Shown one piece after another: positions 51,358 through 60,577 of a DNA stretch of 64,000 nt. The DNA is from JAIBJN01 sp963699495 (GTDB lineage: Bacteria > Actinomycetota > Thermoleophilia > Gaiellales > Gaiellaceae): positions 62,001 to 126,000 of the forward strand of contig CAVOUB010000006.1 in NCBI GenBank assembly GCA_963699495.1. Direction: 5' to 3'. The notes beneath the pieces were generated by a model. That model was not told the origin of the DNA and searched no databases. It saw only the letters and a program-made list of their open reading frames with translations. The stretch's first letter is position 1. Each line of letters begins with the position of its first letter. The position numbers were made by a program, and so were the translations under genes.

Positions 51358-52541
51358 AGGTAGCCCATGGGGTCGACCGCGGTCCCGTTGACCCGCACCT
51401 CGAAGTGGAGGTGCGGGCCTGTCGAGTTGCCGGTCGAGCCGACCGCGCCGATCACGGTTCCCTGCGAGACCGACCCGCCGCCCACGTAGATCGCCGACTG
51501 GTGGCCGTACGCCGTCGCCAGGCCGTTCCCGTGGTCGATGATCGTCAGGTTCCCGTAGCCGCCCATCCAGCCGGCGAAGATGACCGTCCCGGCAGCCGCC
51601 GCGCGAATGGACGTGCCGGTGGGGGCGGCGATGTCGATGCCCTCGTGCATCCGCCCCCAACGCCAGCCGAAGCCGCTCGTGACGACGCCGTTCACCGGCC
51701 AGATGAAGCCGCTCGACGACGAGCCGTCCCCGCTCGAGCCTCCGGTCGAGCCCCGGATCTGAGCGGCGAGCGCGGCGCTCTCTGCCTGCAGGTCCTCGAG
51801 GTCTTCCTGGGCGTCTGCGCGACTCGCACGAACCCCCGTCAGGACGCTCTCCCGGTTCGCCTTGGCCGCCGCGAGCGCATTCTGCTGCGCGACGAGCGTC
51901 GCTCGGGCGGCGACCTGCTCGGCGGTCTTCCGCGCCAGCACGTTCGTCTCCTGGGCGACCTCCGTCTTGGTCAGCCGCGTCTGCTCGCGCGCCACCTTCA
52001 TCTCGCCGCGGAGCCGGCTGATCTGCGCCGTGATCGCCTGGTCCTGCCGGCCGATCGTCTCGAAGTACTCGAGCTCGTCGAGGAGGTCACCGAGGGTCTG
52101 GACCTGGAGGAGGATTCCGAACGAGTCGGTCTCGTCACTCTGGTAGAGCTCGACAAGCCGCTCCTCGAGATGGCGCTGGGCGATCTGGAGCTGCGTCTGC
52201 AGGTGCTCGATCTCGCGCGACTGGATCCCGATGCGCTCCATGAGCTTCGCCAGACGCGCCCGGTGCGCCGAGAGCTCGGTCTCGAGCTTGGAGATCAAGG
52301 CGGAGAGCGAGCCGATGTCGCCGCCGAGCGCGTCGATCCGCTGGCTCGCGGCCCGGATCTCCGAGGTCAGCGTCCCTTCCTGGGCGCGGGCGGCCGCGAT
52401 CTCGTCGCGCAGCCCGGAGATCTTTCGGTCGATGGACGCCTTGCGGTCGCTAGGGGACTGGCCGAGGGCGGCCGGGACGGCCAGCGCGACGAACGCCCCC
52501 AGGAGCGCGACGAGCAGACAGGTGCGGCGAGCGTCAACCAC
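51354..52541 (-). CDS. Secreted M23 peptidase with coiled coil (EnvC/NlpD-like)
   Basis: From GTG at 52541 (an upstream start at 52586 is possible) the protein has a signal peptide (CLLVALLGAFVALAVPAALG), a long coiled coil (about 35-250), a Gly/Ser linker and the M23 domain with HEGIDIA and GPHLHFEV, which hold the zinc ligands (H, D, H). It is a wall endopeptidase or an amidase activator. The coiled coil points to the EnvC-like group with septal function. Confidence 0.9.
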   Translation of the reverse strand: MVDARRTCLLVALLGAFVALAVPAALGQSPSDRKASIDRKISGLRDEIAAARAQEGTLTSEIRAASQRIDALGGDIGSLSALISKLETELSAHRARLAKLMERIGIQSREIEHLQTQLQIAQRHLEERLVELYQSDETDSFGILLQVQTLGDLLDELEYFETIGRQDQAITAQISRLRGEMKVAREQTRLTKTEVAQETNVLARKTAEQVAARATLVAQQNALAAAKANRESVLTGVRASRADAQEDLEDLQAESAALAAQIRGSTGGSSGDGSSSSGFIWPVNGVVTSGFGWRWGRMHEGIDIAAPTGTSIRAAAAGTVIFAGWMGGYGNLTIIDHGNGLATAYGHQSAIYVGGGSVSQGTVIGAVGSTGNSTGPHLHFEVRVNGTAVDPMGYL

Positions 52542-52654
52542 CGGAACGATTTCGGCGAGAACGCAGGCGTCCCTGCGCGTCCCCACCGGGGGTCTTCGGA
52601 CTCGAACGGCCTTTGTTGTAGCACGGCGACCGGCGGCGTGCGCGCAGCGCGGAG

Positions 52655-53395
52655 CTAAGCCTTGGGGGCGCGCAACCGTCTCCGCCGCTTGGTTTCAGGC
52701 GCAGGAGGGTGTTCCGGCCGCGGAGGCGGGTCCTCCGGCGACGGCGCCGGGACCGGCTCCGGGGAAGGCTCGGGGACGCGCGCGGGCTCGGGCAGTGCTT
52801 CCCGCCGGCTCGTCGGGGCGACCTCGGCCTGCACCTGCCGGACGCGCTCGTCCATCTCGCCGACGAGAGCGGCGATCTCGGCCTCCTTCCCGGCGATCCT
52901 GGCGCCGACGTCGTCGAGCTGGGTCTTCGCCGCGCCCGCGGCCGCGGCGTCGCCGCCGTGCGTGGCCCGGCCGAGCTCGTAGTAGCCGCGACTGCGCTCC
53001 GACTGCAGCTCGGCGAGCTCGCGGCGGAGGCGGAAAAGCTCGAGCTGGCCTCGCGAGCGTGCTCCGACCACCCGGCGGTGGGTGCCGAGCCGGGCTCGTG
53101 CCGTCCCGAGCGCGGCGCCCGTCTCCCGGCGCCCGGCTTCCCAGCGGAGCAGGAGGACCACGGCCGCAAGGGCCAGCGCAAGAGCGCCCCAGAGCCAGGC
53201 CTGCAAGCCGACGAGCAGGATCCCGACCCCGGCGAGCGCGACACCGGCAAGTACACCGAGGTCGGGCGCCGACCAGTACGTGCGCAGGCGCGCCTCGACA
53301 CCTTCGGGGTCGGGAAGCGGGCCGCCGCACGCAGGGCAGAGACGGCTCTCGGCGGACACCGTCGAGCCGCACGTGGGGCAGCTACTGGCCGACAT
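52655..53395 (-). CDS. Zinc-ribbon, membrane and coiled-coil protein
   Basis: From MSASSCPTCGS the 246-residue protein has an N-terminal zinc ribbon (CPTCG, then CPACG), two membrane helices (about 42-85), a coiled coil (about 115-185) and a Pro/Glu-rich C-terminus. It overlaps the CcmI-like gene by 14 bp. It is unknown but may belong to the cytochrome maturation cluster. Confidence 0.7.
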   Translation of the reverse strand: MSASSCPTCGSTVSAESRLCPACGGPLPDPEGVEARLRTYWSAPDLGVLAGVALAGVGILLVGLQAWLWGALALALAAVVLLLRWEAGRRETGAALGTARARLGTHRRVVGARSRGQLELFRLRRELAELQSERSRGYYELGRATHGGDAAAAGAAKTQLDDVGARIAGKEAEIAALVGEMDERVRQVQAEVAPTSRREALPEPARVPEPSPEPVPAPSPEDPPPRPEHPPAPETKRRRRLRAPKA

Positions 53396-53717
53396 CGACT
53401 TCCTCTGGCTCCCGGTCTTGTCGTTCCTCATGCTCGAGCGCGCGGAGCGCCTCCCCGGCGGCACGGCGCAGGGGGCCGACGAGCGCGCGGTAGTCCTCGT
53501 CGGTGATCTTGCCTGTCCGGTGGTCGAACTCGAGCTCCTTCAGCGCCCCGAGGGCGCGGTCGCGCTCCTCCAGGAGCCGGAGACGCGCCTGCTCCTCGGC
53601 ATCGGGCCCGCCGAGAGCGTCGTCGCCGGCCGCCGCCTGCCGCAGCAGCGGCCGGGCCACGAAGACCACGCACGCAGCGGCGAGCAGGGCGCCGAGTGCC
53701 AGGGCGATGATCTCCAT
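53382..53717 (-). CDS. CcmI-like small membrane protein
   Basis: The 111-residue protein has one N-terminal membrane helix (IIALALGALLAAACVVFVA) and a helical cytoplasmic segment with the pattern ALGALKELEFDHRTGKITDEDY, characteristic of the N-terminal part of CcmI/CycH. CcmI presents apocytochrome to the haem lyase. The TPR part is missing. It follows ccmF by 8 bp. Confidence 0.8.
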   Translation of the reverse strand: MEIIALALGALLAAACVVFVARPLLRQAAAGDDALGGPDAEEQARLRLLEERDRALGALKELEFDHRTGKITDEDYRALVGPLRRAAGEALRALEHEERQDREPEEVDVGQ

Positions 53718-53725
53718 CGGAGGCG

Positions 53726-55720
53726 CTAGGCTCGGGCGACCGCGCCCTCGCCGGCGAAACGGGCAGCGAGGCGCCGCTGCTCCCGCGCGTCCGGCCACAT
53801 GGCAACGACCGAGCCGAAGACGAAGATCAGGCCGGAGAGCCAGATGAGGTTCACGAGCGGGTTGACGATCACCTTGAGGTACACGGACCCGTCCTCGTTG
53901 AACTGGTCGGCGATCACGAAGAGGTCCTCCCCGCGCAGCCAGTCCGTGCGGATGCCCACCTCGTTCGACGTCTGCTCCTCGGCGAAGTAGCTGTTCTTGC
54001 CCGCCGCCATCGTTCCCACCTGCTCGTCGCCGCGGAAGACGTCGAGCTGCGCCCGCACCTCCTGCGCGTTGGCGCCGCGTCGCTGCTCGCTCCCCGTGTA
54101 GACGAGCCGGTAGTCGCCGGCGGCGATCGAGTCGCCCGCGGCGAGACGGCCCTCTCGCGTCGTCGAGAAGCCGCCGATCCCGACGGCTCCGACGAGGAGC
54201 AGGACGATGGCCGCGTGGACGATGTAGCCGCCGTAGCGACGCCGGTTCCTGCCGACGAGGCCGGTGAACGCCCGCCACCAGCCGCCGCCAGAGATTGCCT
54301 TTCGCGCGCGCGTGCCCCGCACGAACTCGAGGACGATCGTCGTCAGGACGAAAGCAGCGAGGGTATAGCCGACGAGGCCGGCCGGGCTCGAGCCGGCACC
54401 GGCGAGCAGGAGCGCGAGCCCGGTGACGAGCGCGACCCCCGCAGGCCAGGCCAGCTGGGAGGCGAGCGAGCGCAGCGAGGCCCGCCTCCAGGCGACCACC
54501 GGCCCGATCCCCATTAGCAGCACGAGCGGCAGACCGAAGACGATCGCGAAGAAGTCGTAGTAGGGCGCGCCGACGGACACGGCCACCCCGCGCACGGCTT
54601 CGGAGACGAGCGGATAGATGACGCCCCAGAGGATCGTGAGCGCGAGTGCGACGAGGAAGAGGTTGTTGTAGAGGAAGGCCGCCTCGCGCGAGACGAGCGA
54701 CTCGAGCCTCGTCCTCGACCGCAGGAGTGGAAGCCGCCAGAGGATGAGCGCGATCGAGAACGCGGCCACGACCGCGATGAAGCCGAGGAAGAACGGCCCG
54801 ATCGACGACTGCGTGAAGCTGTGGATCGAGCTGATGACGCCGCTGCGCGTCAGGAAGGTGCCGAAGAGCGAGAGCGCGAAGGTCCCCGCGACCAGGACGA
54901 CGTTCCAGACCCGCAGCATGTCCTTCTTCTCCTGCACCATCACCGAGTGCAGGAACGCCGTGGCGACGAGCCAGGGCATGAGCGCGGCGTTCTCGACGGG
55001 ATCCCACGCGTACCAGCCGCCCCAGCCCACTTCCTCGTAGGCCCACTTGGCGCCGAGGAGGATGCCGAAGCCGAGGAAGGTCCAGGCCGCGAGCGTCCAC
55101 CGGCGCGTGACCACGATCCAGCGCTCGTCCACCCGGCCGGAGGCGAGCGCGGCCATGGCGAAGACGAACGGGATCGTCAGCCCCACGTAGCCGAGGTAGA
55201 GCATCGGCGGGTGGGCGATCATGTACGGGTTCTGGAGGCTGGGGTTCATGCCCGCGCCGTCCCCCGGCGCCGCCTGGGTCGCGAACGGGCTCGCGACGAA
55301 GACGAGGAGGAAGGCGAAGAAGAGCGCGACTCCGCCGACGATCGGCACCGTCCACGGAAGCACCTCGCGGACGAGGCGGCGGTTGAGGACGACCGCTGCC
55401 GAGGCAGCGCCCGTCAGCACCAGGAGCCAGAGGAGGAGCGAGCCCTCCTGGCCGCTCCAGAAAGCGGCGAGCGTGTAGCCCGTCGGCAGCTCCCGGCTCG
55501 TCAGGCGCGCGACGTAGTCGAAGGAGAAGTCGCGGCCGACCAGGGCGGACATGAGGACGAGCGAGGCGATCACGACGACGGCGAACGCCGCGAAGAGCGC
55601 GTTCGTCGCCGAGTCGAGCAGCCTGCGCCTGCCCCGGTAGGCCGCATACGCGCCGGCGACGACGGCGTAGAGGATCAGGCCGAAGGCGGCGACGAGGGCT
55701 GCGCGGCCCAGCTCGGGCAT
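53726..55720 (-). CDS. ccmF: Haem lyase subunit CcmF
   Basis: CcmF attaches haem to apocytochrome c in System I. The 664-residue protein has about fourteen membrane segments and the WWD motif GWGGWYAWDPVENAALMPWL. The conserved His ligands lie in the membrane segments. It follows ccmE with a fold-back repeat between them, and is followed by the CcmI-like gene. CcmA-D and H are not in this window. Confidence 0.93.
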   Translation of the reverse strand: MPELGRAALVAAFGLILYAVVAGAYAAYRGRRRLLDSATNALFAAFAVVVIASLVLMSALVGRDFSFDYVARLTSRELPTGYTLAAFWSGQEGSLLLWLLVLTGAASAAVVLNRRLVREVLPWTVPIVGGVALFFAFLLVFVASPFATQAAPGDGAGMNPSLQNPYMIAHPPMLYLGYVGLTIPFVFAMAALASGRVDERWIVVTRRWTLAAWTFLGFGILLGAKWAYEEVGWGGWYAWDPVENAALMPWLVATAFLHSVMVQEKKDMLRVWNVVLVAGTFALSLFGTFLTRSGVISSIHSFTQSSIGPFFLGFIAVVAAFSIALILWRLPLLRSRTRLESLVSREAAFLYNNLFLVALALTILWGVIYPLVSEAVRGVAVSVGAPYYDFFAIVFGLPLVLLMGIGPVVAWRRASLRSLASQLAWPAGVALVTGLALLLAGAGSSPAGLVGYTLAAFVLTTIVLEFVRGTRARKAISGGGWWRAFTGLVGRNRRRYGGYIVHAAIVLLLVGAVGIGGFSTTREGRLAAGDSIAAGDYRLVYTGSEQRRGANAQEVRAQLDVFRGDEQVGTMAAGKNSYFAEEQTSNEVGIRTDWLRGEDLFVIADQFNEDGSVYLKVIVNPLVNLIWLSGLIFVFGSVVAMWPDAREQRRLAARFAGEGAVARA

Positions 55721-55890
55721 TAGATGTCCGGCCGGTGATTCGCGCGCCTGCCGGGGACGGCTGCGACCAAGCCGGGCGCCGCGATCGCCCGCAGCGCGTA
55801 CTGGTCAGCACGCGGAAGGGCGAGCGCGACGATCCGGCGCAGCGTCGCAGCCGCCATCCGTGGGTGTGGGAATTGCCGGTCGGGCATCTA
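55721..55890. repeat. Fold-back repeat, family A, copy 2
   Basis: The 170-bp element begins TAGATGTCCGGCCGG and ends CCGGTCGGGCATCTA, and is homologous along its length to 29643-29813. Its apical hairpin is CGCGTACT-GGTC-AGCACGCG (55795-55814). It fills the space from the ccmF start to the ccmE stop exactly, and its end supplies the ccmE stop codon. Confidence 0.85.
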
Positions 55891-56274
55891 GTCCTCGGGG
55901 GCGTACTTCGACGGACATTTCGTGACGAGCGAATCCGTCTTCGCCACGAACGTGCCGCCGGTGAGCCGGCCCTTCACGTAGACCTCGCGCCCGACCTTGA
56001 AGAGATCGGGCACCGACCCGGTGTAGACGACCGGGACGGTCGCCGCCCCCTGGATGTCGCGGAGCGTGAACTCGAGCCCGGACCCGCGGGCGTCGCCCTC
56101 GACGGGCCCGACGACGATCCCGGCCAGGCCCACCTCGCCGGTCTTCCCGGCGAGCTCGCTCGGCTGGAGCGACGGCGTCCCACCGGCGAGGCTGGTCCAG
56201 ATGAGGAAGACCGCCAGCACCGCCGCGACGGAAAGCGCGACGACGAGGCGCACCGGATTGCGCCGCTTTGCCAC
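55888..56274 (-). CDS. ccmE: Haem chaperone CcmE, CXXXY type
   Basis: CcmE binds haem covalently and hands it to CcmF. The 128-residue protein has one N-terminal membrane helix (about 9-29), the OB-fold domain and the haem motif CPSKY (C120-Y124) where most bacteria have HxxxY. The Cys type is known from archaea and from some Deltaproteobacteria (Desulfovibrio). The protein ends just after the motif. Confidence 0.92.
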   Translation of the reverse strand: MAKRRNPVRLVVALSVAAVLAVFLIWTSLAGGTPSLQPSELAGKTGEVGLAGIVVGPVEGDARGSGLEFTLRDIQGAATVPVVYTGSVPDLFKVGREVYVKGRLTGGTFVAKTDSLVTKCPSKYAPED

Positions 56275-56303
56275 GGCTCCGAGTTTACCGGGGGATCTCG
56301 CCG

Positions 56304-56543
56304 CTACTCGGGCGTAGGCGCCGGACGGCGGTCAGGGATGCGGTAGCCGTGATCGCGGCAAAGGCTTCCGGGCGCGTCCTCGGTGAGGGCGTCGCAATAC
56401 CCCTTCCCGTACGCCGCGCGCAGGAACGCGGCGACCACCTCGAGGTTCCACTCGGCCACGCCGCACGCCTCGCCCCAGAGATCGGCGAGCCGCAGGTCGA
56501 TGTCCAGCTCGAGAAGCTCGATTCGGGATGGTCGCTTGGCCAT
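56304..56543 (-). CDS. Small hypothetical protein (79 aa)
   Basis: The 79-residue product is helical (RIELLELDIDLRLADLWGEACG, then EVVAAFLRAAYGKGYCDAL) with three Cys and a Pro-rich tail. Unknown. It is 29 bp upstream of ccmE on the same strand. Confidence 0.6.
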   Translation of the reverse strand: MAKRPSRIELLELDIDLRLADLWGEACGVAEWNLEVVAAFLRAAYGKGYCDALTEDAPGSLCRDHGYRIPDRRPAPTPE

Positions 56544-56593
56544 GGGCCTGAAGGTACTGAGCGGATCGGACGGACTTGAGTAGGCTGGGCCGC

Positions 56594-56785
56594 ATGGCGG
56601 CGACCCGAATCGGCCCGGCCCACGTGCCCTCCCGCGAGAGCCCCGAGGCGGCGGTCGAGGGCCTCCGGAAGCAGAGCTGCACGGCTTGCGAGATCGACTT
56701 CGAGGGCAGGTTCTGGATGGACTACCCGTGGGCCGAGCGCTTCGGCGAGCTGGCTCGCGAGGCGCCTGTTAGACGAGCTCGGCGA
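56594..56785 (+). pseudogene. Truncated small gene abutting the peroxidase
   Basis: ATG at 56594 starts a frame that reads like a protein (RKQSCTACEIDFEGRFWMDYPWAERFGELARE) and then runs into the antisense of the peroxidase gene without a stop. A single-base change near 56768 would restore an LLDELGERE-like continuation. It may be a gene cut by acquisition of the peroxidase. Evidence is weak. Confidence 0.35.
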
Positions 56786-56794
56786 GCGCGAGCC

Positions 56795-58942
56795 TCAGTC
56801 GCCCGGGGCCTTGAACACGTTCGGCAGGACCGACTCGCCGGTATTGAGCCGGATGATCTCGGCGAGCGTCTGACGGTAGTCGATCCCATACTGCCGTCTG
56901 ATCGTCTCGAGGACGGGGTCGTTCAGGTAGAAGAACCTGTCCCCGTCCCGCAGCGCCGCGAACTGCTTCGTCCAGATCGCAAGCTGGAGCTCACCGAACT
57001 CCGTGCCGCGCACGTGCGGCTCGGAGAGCATCCCGACGAACGCGTCCACCTTGTCCACGTTCCCGGCGCCGTAGATCCCCTTCAGCCGCGCGGCGACTGT
57101 CGTCCTGCGCGTCCCGATGACGGCGTCCTCGCCGGCTGCATCGCTGCCGGGCGGAATGGCCTGGCCGTCGGCGTCCGCCAGTCCAGTGAAGTCGAGGATG
57201 TTCGGGTCGTCGATCGGGTCACTGCGGCTGATGATCCGGTTGCGCGGGAAGCGGTCCGTCGATTCGCCGGTCAAGGTTGTGTACGAGCTCTTCGGCGCCA
57301 GGCCGTACGCGGTCCGGAGCTGGTTGTAGTCCGGTAGCCCGTGGTCGCGCCCGCGCTGGATGTCGATTGCTCCGAGATCCTGGACGTCGGAGAAGCAGCC
57401 GGGCTGAACCGTCGGCGCGCCGCAGGTGGCCGGGTCGCGGTTTCCGGGCTTCGGAATCTGGAACAGGATGCTCCGCAACGACTCGTCGATCTGCTCGTCG
57501 TTCCTGTACTGCCGCTCGGCGCCGAGGCCCTTCAGCAGCGGGCCGAGGCCCACAGCCGGCAGGAGATCCGGATTCCCGAACGCGAGACCGAGCGGGATCA
57601 CCAGGACGACGTCGCCCCCTTCCCGCTCCACCTCGATTCCCGCCTTCTCGAAGGACTTGAGCTCCCTGCGGGTGTAGGTGCCGGCGGGCACCTCGGGCTC
57701 GAACTCGCCGTGGATCATGCTGTGGACTCGGTAGCCGGCCGTTGCGAACTCGTTCGAGAGCGTCGGGTCGACATGCGGGTCGTACCCGCGGTACTGCGGG
57801 AGGTAAATGCCCATCGCCGGCAGGAACTCGTGGTAGGTGACGTACTGCTGTTCCGCTCCGACGATGCGACGAGCGATCTGGAACCTCTCCTCCGCCGGAA
57901 GTGATGTCGGCAAGAGCGCGACGATCCGGTTGTGCTCCCGCGCGAACAGCGTGTGAACGGCCGTGAGCGCGATGTTCTCGTTGGCCCGCACGTCGCCGGC
58001 GACGACCGCGTTTTCGCCGTTTCCCACGAGCGGGCCCATCAGGTCCATCGCCGGAGCGGCGCTGGTGCGCGCGCTCGTGCGCGGGAGGTAGCCTCCGGGC
58101 AGGAGCAGCGAGGCGCTGTTGTCCACCAGGTTCCCGTTGACCGGGCCGGCGCGGAGCCACTCGAGCCGCGCGTCCGTGTCGCCGTACACGGCGTAGGCGT
58201 CGATGAAGCTCGGGACGGTGTTGATCTCCTGCCTCGGCGTCGTCACGCCGGTGCCGGGCGCCGCCGGAGTGCGGGCGAAGTCGATCGCGCCGAGATCGTT
58301 TCTGAAGCGCTCGAGAGGATCCTTCGAGTCGAACGGGATCGGGGCCTTCTCACCGGGCGTCTCGTTCCGGAGGCCGAAGCTGTGATCCAGGAACTGACCC
58401 CAAACCCAGCCCCACTGCGAGACGCCGTTTTCGGAGAAGAGGTTCTGTCCGACGTCGTTGAAGATGCGGTTGCTGATGTAGCGCGGGGAAGGCCCTGCAT
58501 TCATCTTCGCGATCCCGTCGGCGTAGGAGAAGGCCGCGAGCCGCAGGTAGGGCCGGTCTCCCTCGCCCCACGAAGGGTGCTCCTCGTTGTTGCCGCTTCC
58601 GCTCAGCGTGCGCCACTCCGAGCTGGAGCCGCGATCGATCCCGATCGGCGTGAACGGGAGGCTGACGGCGAACGCGGCGAGCCCGAGCACCACAATCGCC
58701 GCAAGCCACCGAACGCGCGACCTCTTCCGGGGCCGCGGCGCCGGCAGCGCGACGGCGCCACCGCTCAGCGCGAGCGCCGGGGCAGCCCAGCGCCTTCGCC
58801 GTGCCGCAAACCATGGCTCCGGAAGACGCTCGCGCGCGGCGCGGGCGATGTCTGGGGGCGCCACCAGCACCAATTCGGGGCTGATCGGCTCCCGTACCTC
58901 GGCGGGCGACTCCGAGGTCATGGGGCGGGAGGCTAAGGGCAT
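56795..58942 (-). CDS. Animal-type haem peroxidase (peroxinectin/peroxidasin family)
   Basis: The 715-residue protein has a membrane anchor or signal (about 78-98) and a large An_peroxidase domain. The distal His lies in GQFLDHSFG (H187), the Arg in FAREHNR and the proximal His in FATAGYRVHSM. Such enzymes oxidise halides or phenols with H2O2 outside the cell. A single copy in bacteria is scattered phylogenetically, so horizontal transfer is possible. No neighbour gene suggests a substrate. Confidence 0.88.
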   Translation of the reverse strand: MPLASRPMTSESPAEVREPISPELVLVAPPDIARAARERLPEPWFAARRRRWAAPALALSGGAVALPAPRPRKRSRVRWLAAIVVLGLAAFAVSLPFTPIGIDRGSSSEWRTLSGSGNNEEHPSWGEGDRPYLRLAAFSYADGIAKMNAGPSPRYISNRIFNDVGQNLFSENGVSQWGWVWGQFLDHSFGLRNETPGEKAPIPFDSKDPLERFRNDLGAIDFARTPAAPGTGVTTPRQEINTVPSFIDAYAVYGDTDARLEWLRAGPVNGNLVDNSASLLLPGGYLPRTSARTSAAPAMDLMGPLVGNGENAVVAGDVRANENIALTAVHTLFAREHNRIVALLPTSLPAEERFQIARRIVGAEQQYVTYHEFLPAMGIYLPQYRGYDPHVDPTLSNEFATAGYRVHSMIHGEFEPEVPAGTYTRRELKSFEKAGIEVEREGGDVVLVIPLGLAFGNPDLLPAVGLGPLLKGLGAERQYRNDEQIDESLRSILFQIPKPGNRDPATCGAPTVQPGCFSDVQDLGAIDIQRGRDHGLPDYNQLRTAYGLAPKSSYTTLTGESTDRFPRNRIISRSDPIDDPNILDFTGLADADGQAIPPGSDAAGEDAVIGTRRTTVAARLKGIYGAGNVDKVDAFVGMLSEPHVRGTEFGELQLAIWTKQFAALRDGDRFFYLNDPVLETIRRQYGIDYRQTLAEIIRLNTGESVLPNVFKAPGD

Positions 58943-60181
58943 CGGCTTGCGGTGTCAAAGTTGTGCGTCGAGGCACACAGTCGAGGCCTCGAGCAGCCGG
59001 GCGCAGGCTCGCGTGACGCTGATTGCGGCGCTGTCAACCTCTCTGGCGGCCCCTTTCCGACGTCGCCGAGCCACGCCTCAACCAGGCCAAACGAGCGACG
59101 ACGCCAAGAGCCAGGCGCGGACGCCGGGGCGTTATGTCGCCGCGCTGGAAGCTCACTCGGTCGAAAGTGGTCTCGCTACGCGGGCGATCGCGGGAGTCAT
59201 CCGGCCGGTCCCTCTGACCCTCCGGTCCCGGATAGTGGCCCGAGGAGGCCGTGCGCTCCTCGTCGAGCGCGGCTACACTTCGTGTCGATCGGCTTCGAGG
59301 GCGACTTCGGATGAAGCTGGAGTGGAAGTACGCAGCGCGGCTCAGGGAGACGGCCAGCTCGGCCGACATCGCGCACTCCGGCACGGATCGATGTCGGGAG
59401 CCTCCTCGGTGACCACGTGGAGCGCGACAAGCAAGCACCGATCGAACCGTCGGGATGCTCGACCATTCGGCAGGGGTCGCCGTCGCCGTGGCGCCGGGCT
59501 CGTAGTCTTTCATCCCGGCTTCCTGCTCGGGCGCGAGCGGGAGGCCGCCGGAGGCCGTCGCCGCGCAGCTTGTGAACTGCGCGAGCGGTTGGCGGGAGAT
59601 CGACGGCCTCGGCGTCGAGTGTGGCCCGCGTGCGCGATCTAGCAAGCACCCGGAAGACGTCTTCGGCTCGCCGCCGCTCGACAGGTGCCGGCCGGTCTCG
59701 AGTCGCGCAGCATGCCGCGGCGCGGACGGCGCCTTCCTCGACGCGGAGGTGTTCGCCGGGTACTCGCCGCGATCGCGCTCCTTGCACCGGGCGTGCCGTC
59801 CCAGCCTCGCGTTTCAGCTGCCATTCGTTCGCCAACGGAAAGTCGATCCAAAGCACCTCCCGTACGACGACGCACTCTCGCGGGAGCCGTAGCCCGCGCT
59901 CGACCTTGAGCGCCCACGACGGCCTCCGAGCTCTCGCGGACGCGGCACCCGCCAACTCCATGCGGATTGCTGCCTGCGGCGAAGCGTACGCCCTAAGGCT
60001 CTCGCGGCAGGGCGGGGAGTTCTCTGCGAGCTTGGTTGACGTCTCAGGCCTTGTCGACTGCCCGTCGCGGCCTGCATCCAAGGACTGGCGACTGTCCTTC
60101 ACCAGTCGTCGGCAGAGAAGGATAGCGCGATCGACGAAGACCAAGCACAACACGCGACGGCCTGCTCCCGAGCTGACCCGG
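58943..60181. other. Gene-poor, probably decayed stretch of about 1.2 kb
   Basis: No open frame on either strand has a convincing start, ribosome binding site and protein-like composition. The longest frames overlap one another and are Arg/Ser/Pro-rich, as expected of random GC-rich DNA. A short frame at 59311 (MKLEWKYAARLRETAS) is cut after about 30 codons. The stretch may hold remnants of genes displaced next to the peroxidase. Confidence 0.5.
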
Positions 60182-60577
60182 CTAGACGCCCGGAACGAGC
60201 CGCAGGCCCGGCCCGTCCGAGACGGACACGGTGCGCTCGTCGCCCGGGCGGCGCCACATCTCGCCGAGCTTCTCGTCCAGCGTCGCCTCGAGCTGCCCCG
60301 TCAGAGCCAGCTCCTGGACGATGTCGGCGCCTCCGACGAGCTCGCCCGCGACGAAGACCTGCGGGATCGTCGGCCAGTCGGACAGCGCCGAGAGCTCCTC
60401 GCGAATCCGAGGGTCCGGGAGGACGTCGACGGCCGTGAAGCCGGCACCGACCTCGCGCAGAGCCTGCATCGCGCGCTCGGAGTTCCCGCAGTACGCCTGC
60501 TCGTGCGTCCCCTTGATGAAGACGACGACGGGCTCCTGCTCGATGGTGTCCTTGATGCGGTCGCGGAGGTCGCTCAT
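60182..60577 (-). CDS. Monothiol glutaredoxin, Grx4 family (CGNS motif)
   Basis: The 131-residue protein has VVVFIKGTHEQAYCGNSERAMQAL, with the active motif CGNS (C30-S33) in place of CGFS. WPTIPQVFVAGELVGGADIV is typical. CGFS glutaredoxins carry a 2Fe-2S cluster shared with BolA. The bolA gene lies directly upstream with a 4-bp overlap, so a Grx-BolA complex is likely. Confidence 0.92.
   Translation of the reverse strand: MSDLRDRIKDTIEQEPVVVFIKGTHEQAYCGNSERAMQALREVGAGFTAVDVLPDPRIREELSALSDWPTIPQVFVAGELVGGADIVQELALTGQLEATLDEKLGEMWRRPGDERTVSVSDGPGLRLVPGV

Noticed and set aside
58943..60181. Several open frames of 200-350 codons next to the peroxidase
   Set aside because: They overlap each other on both strands, have Arg/Ser-rich chance composition, no domains and no ribosome binding sites.
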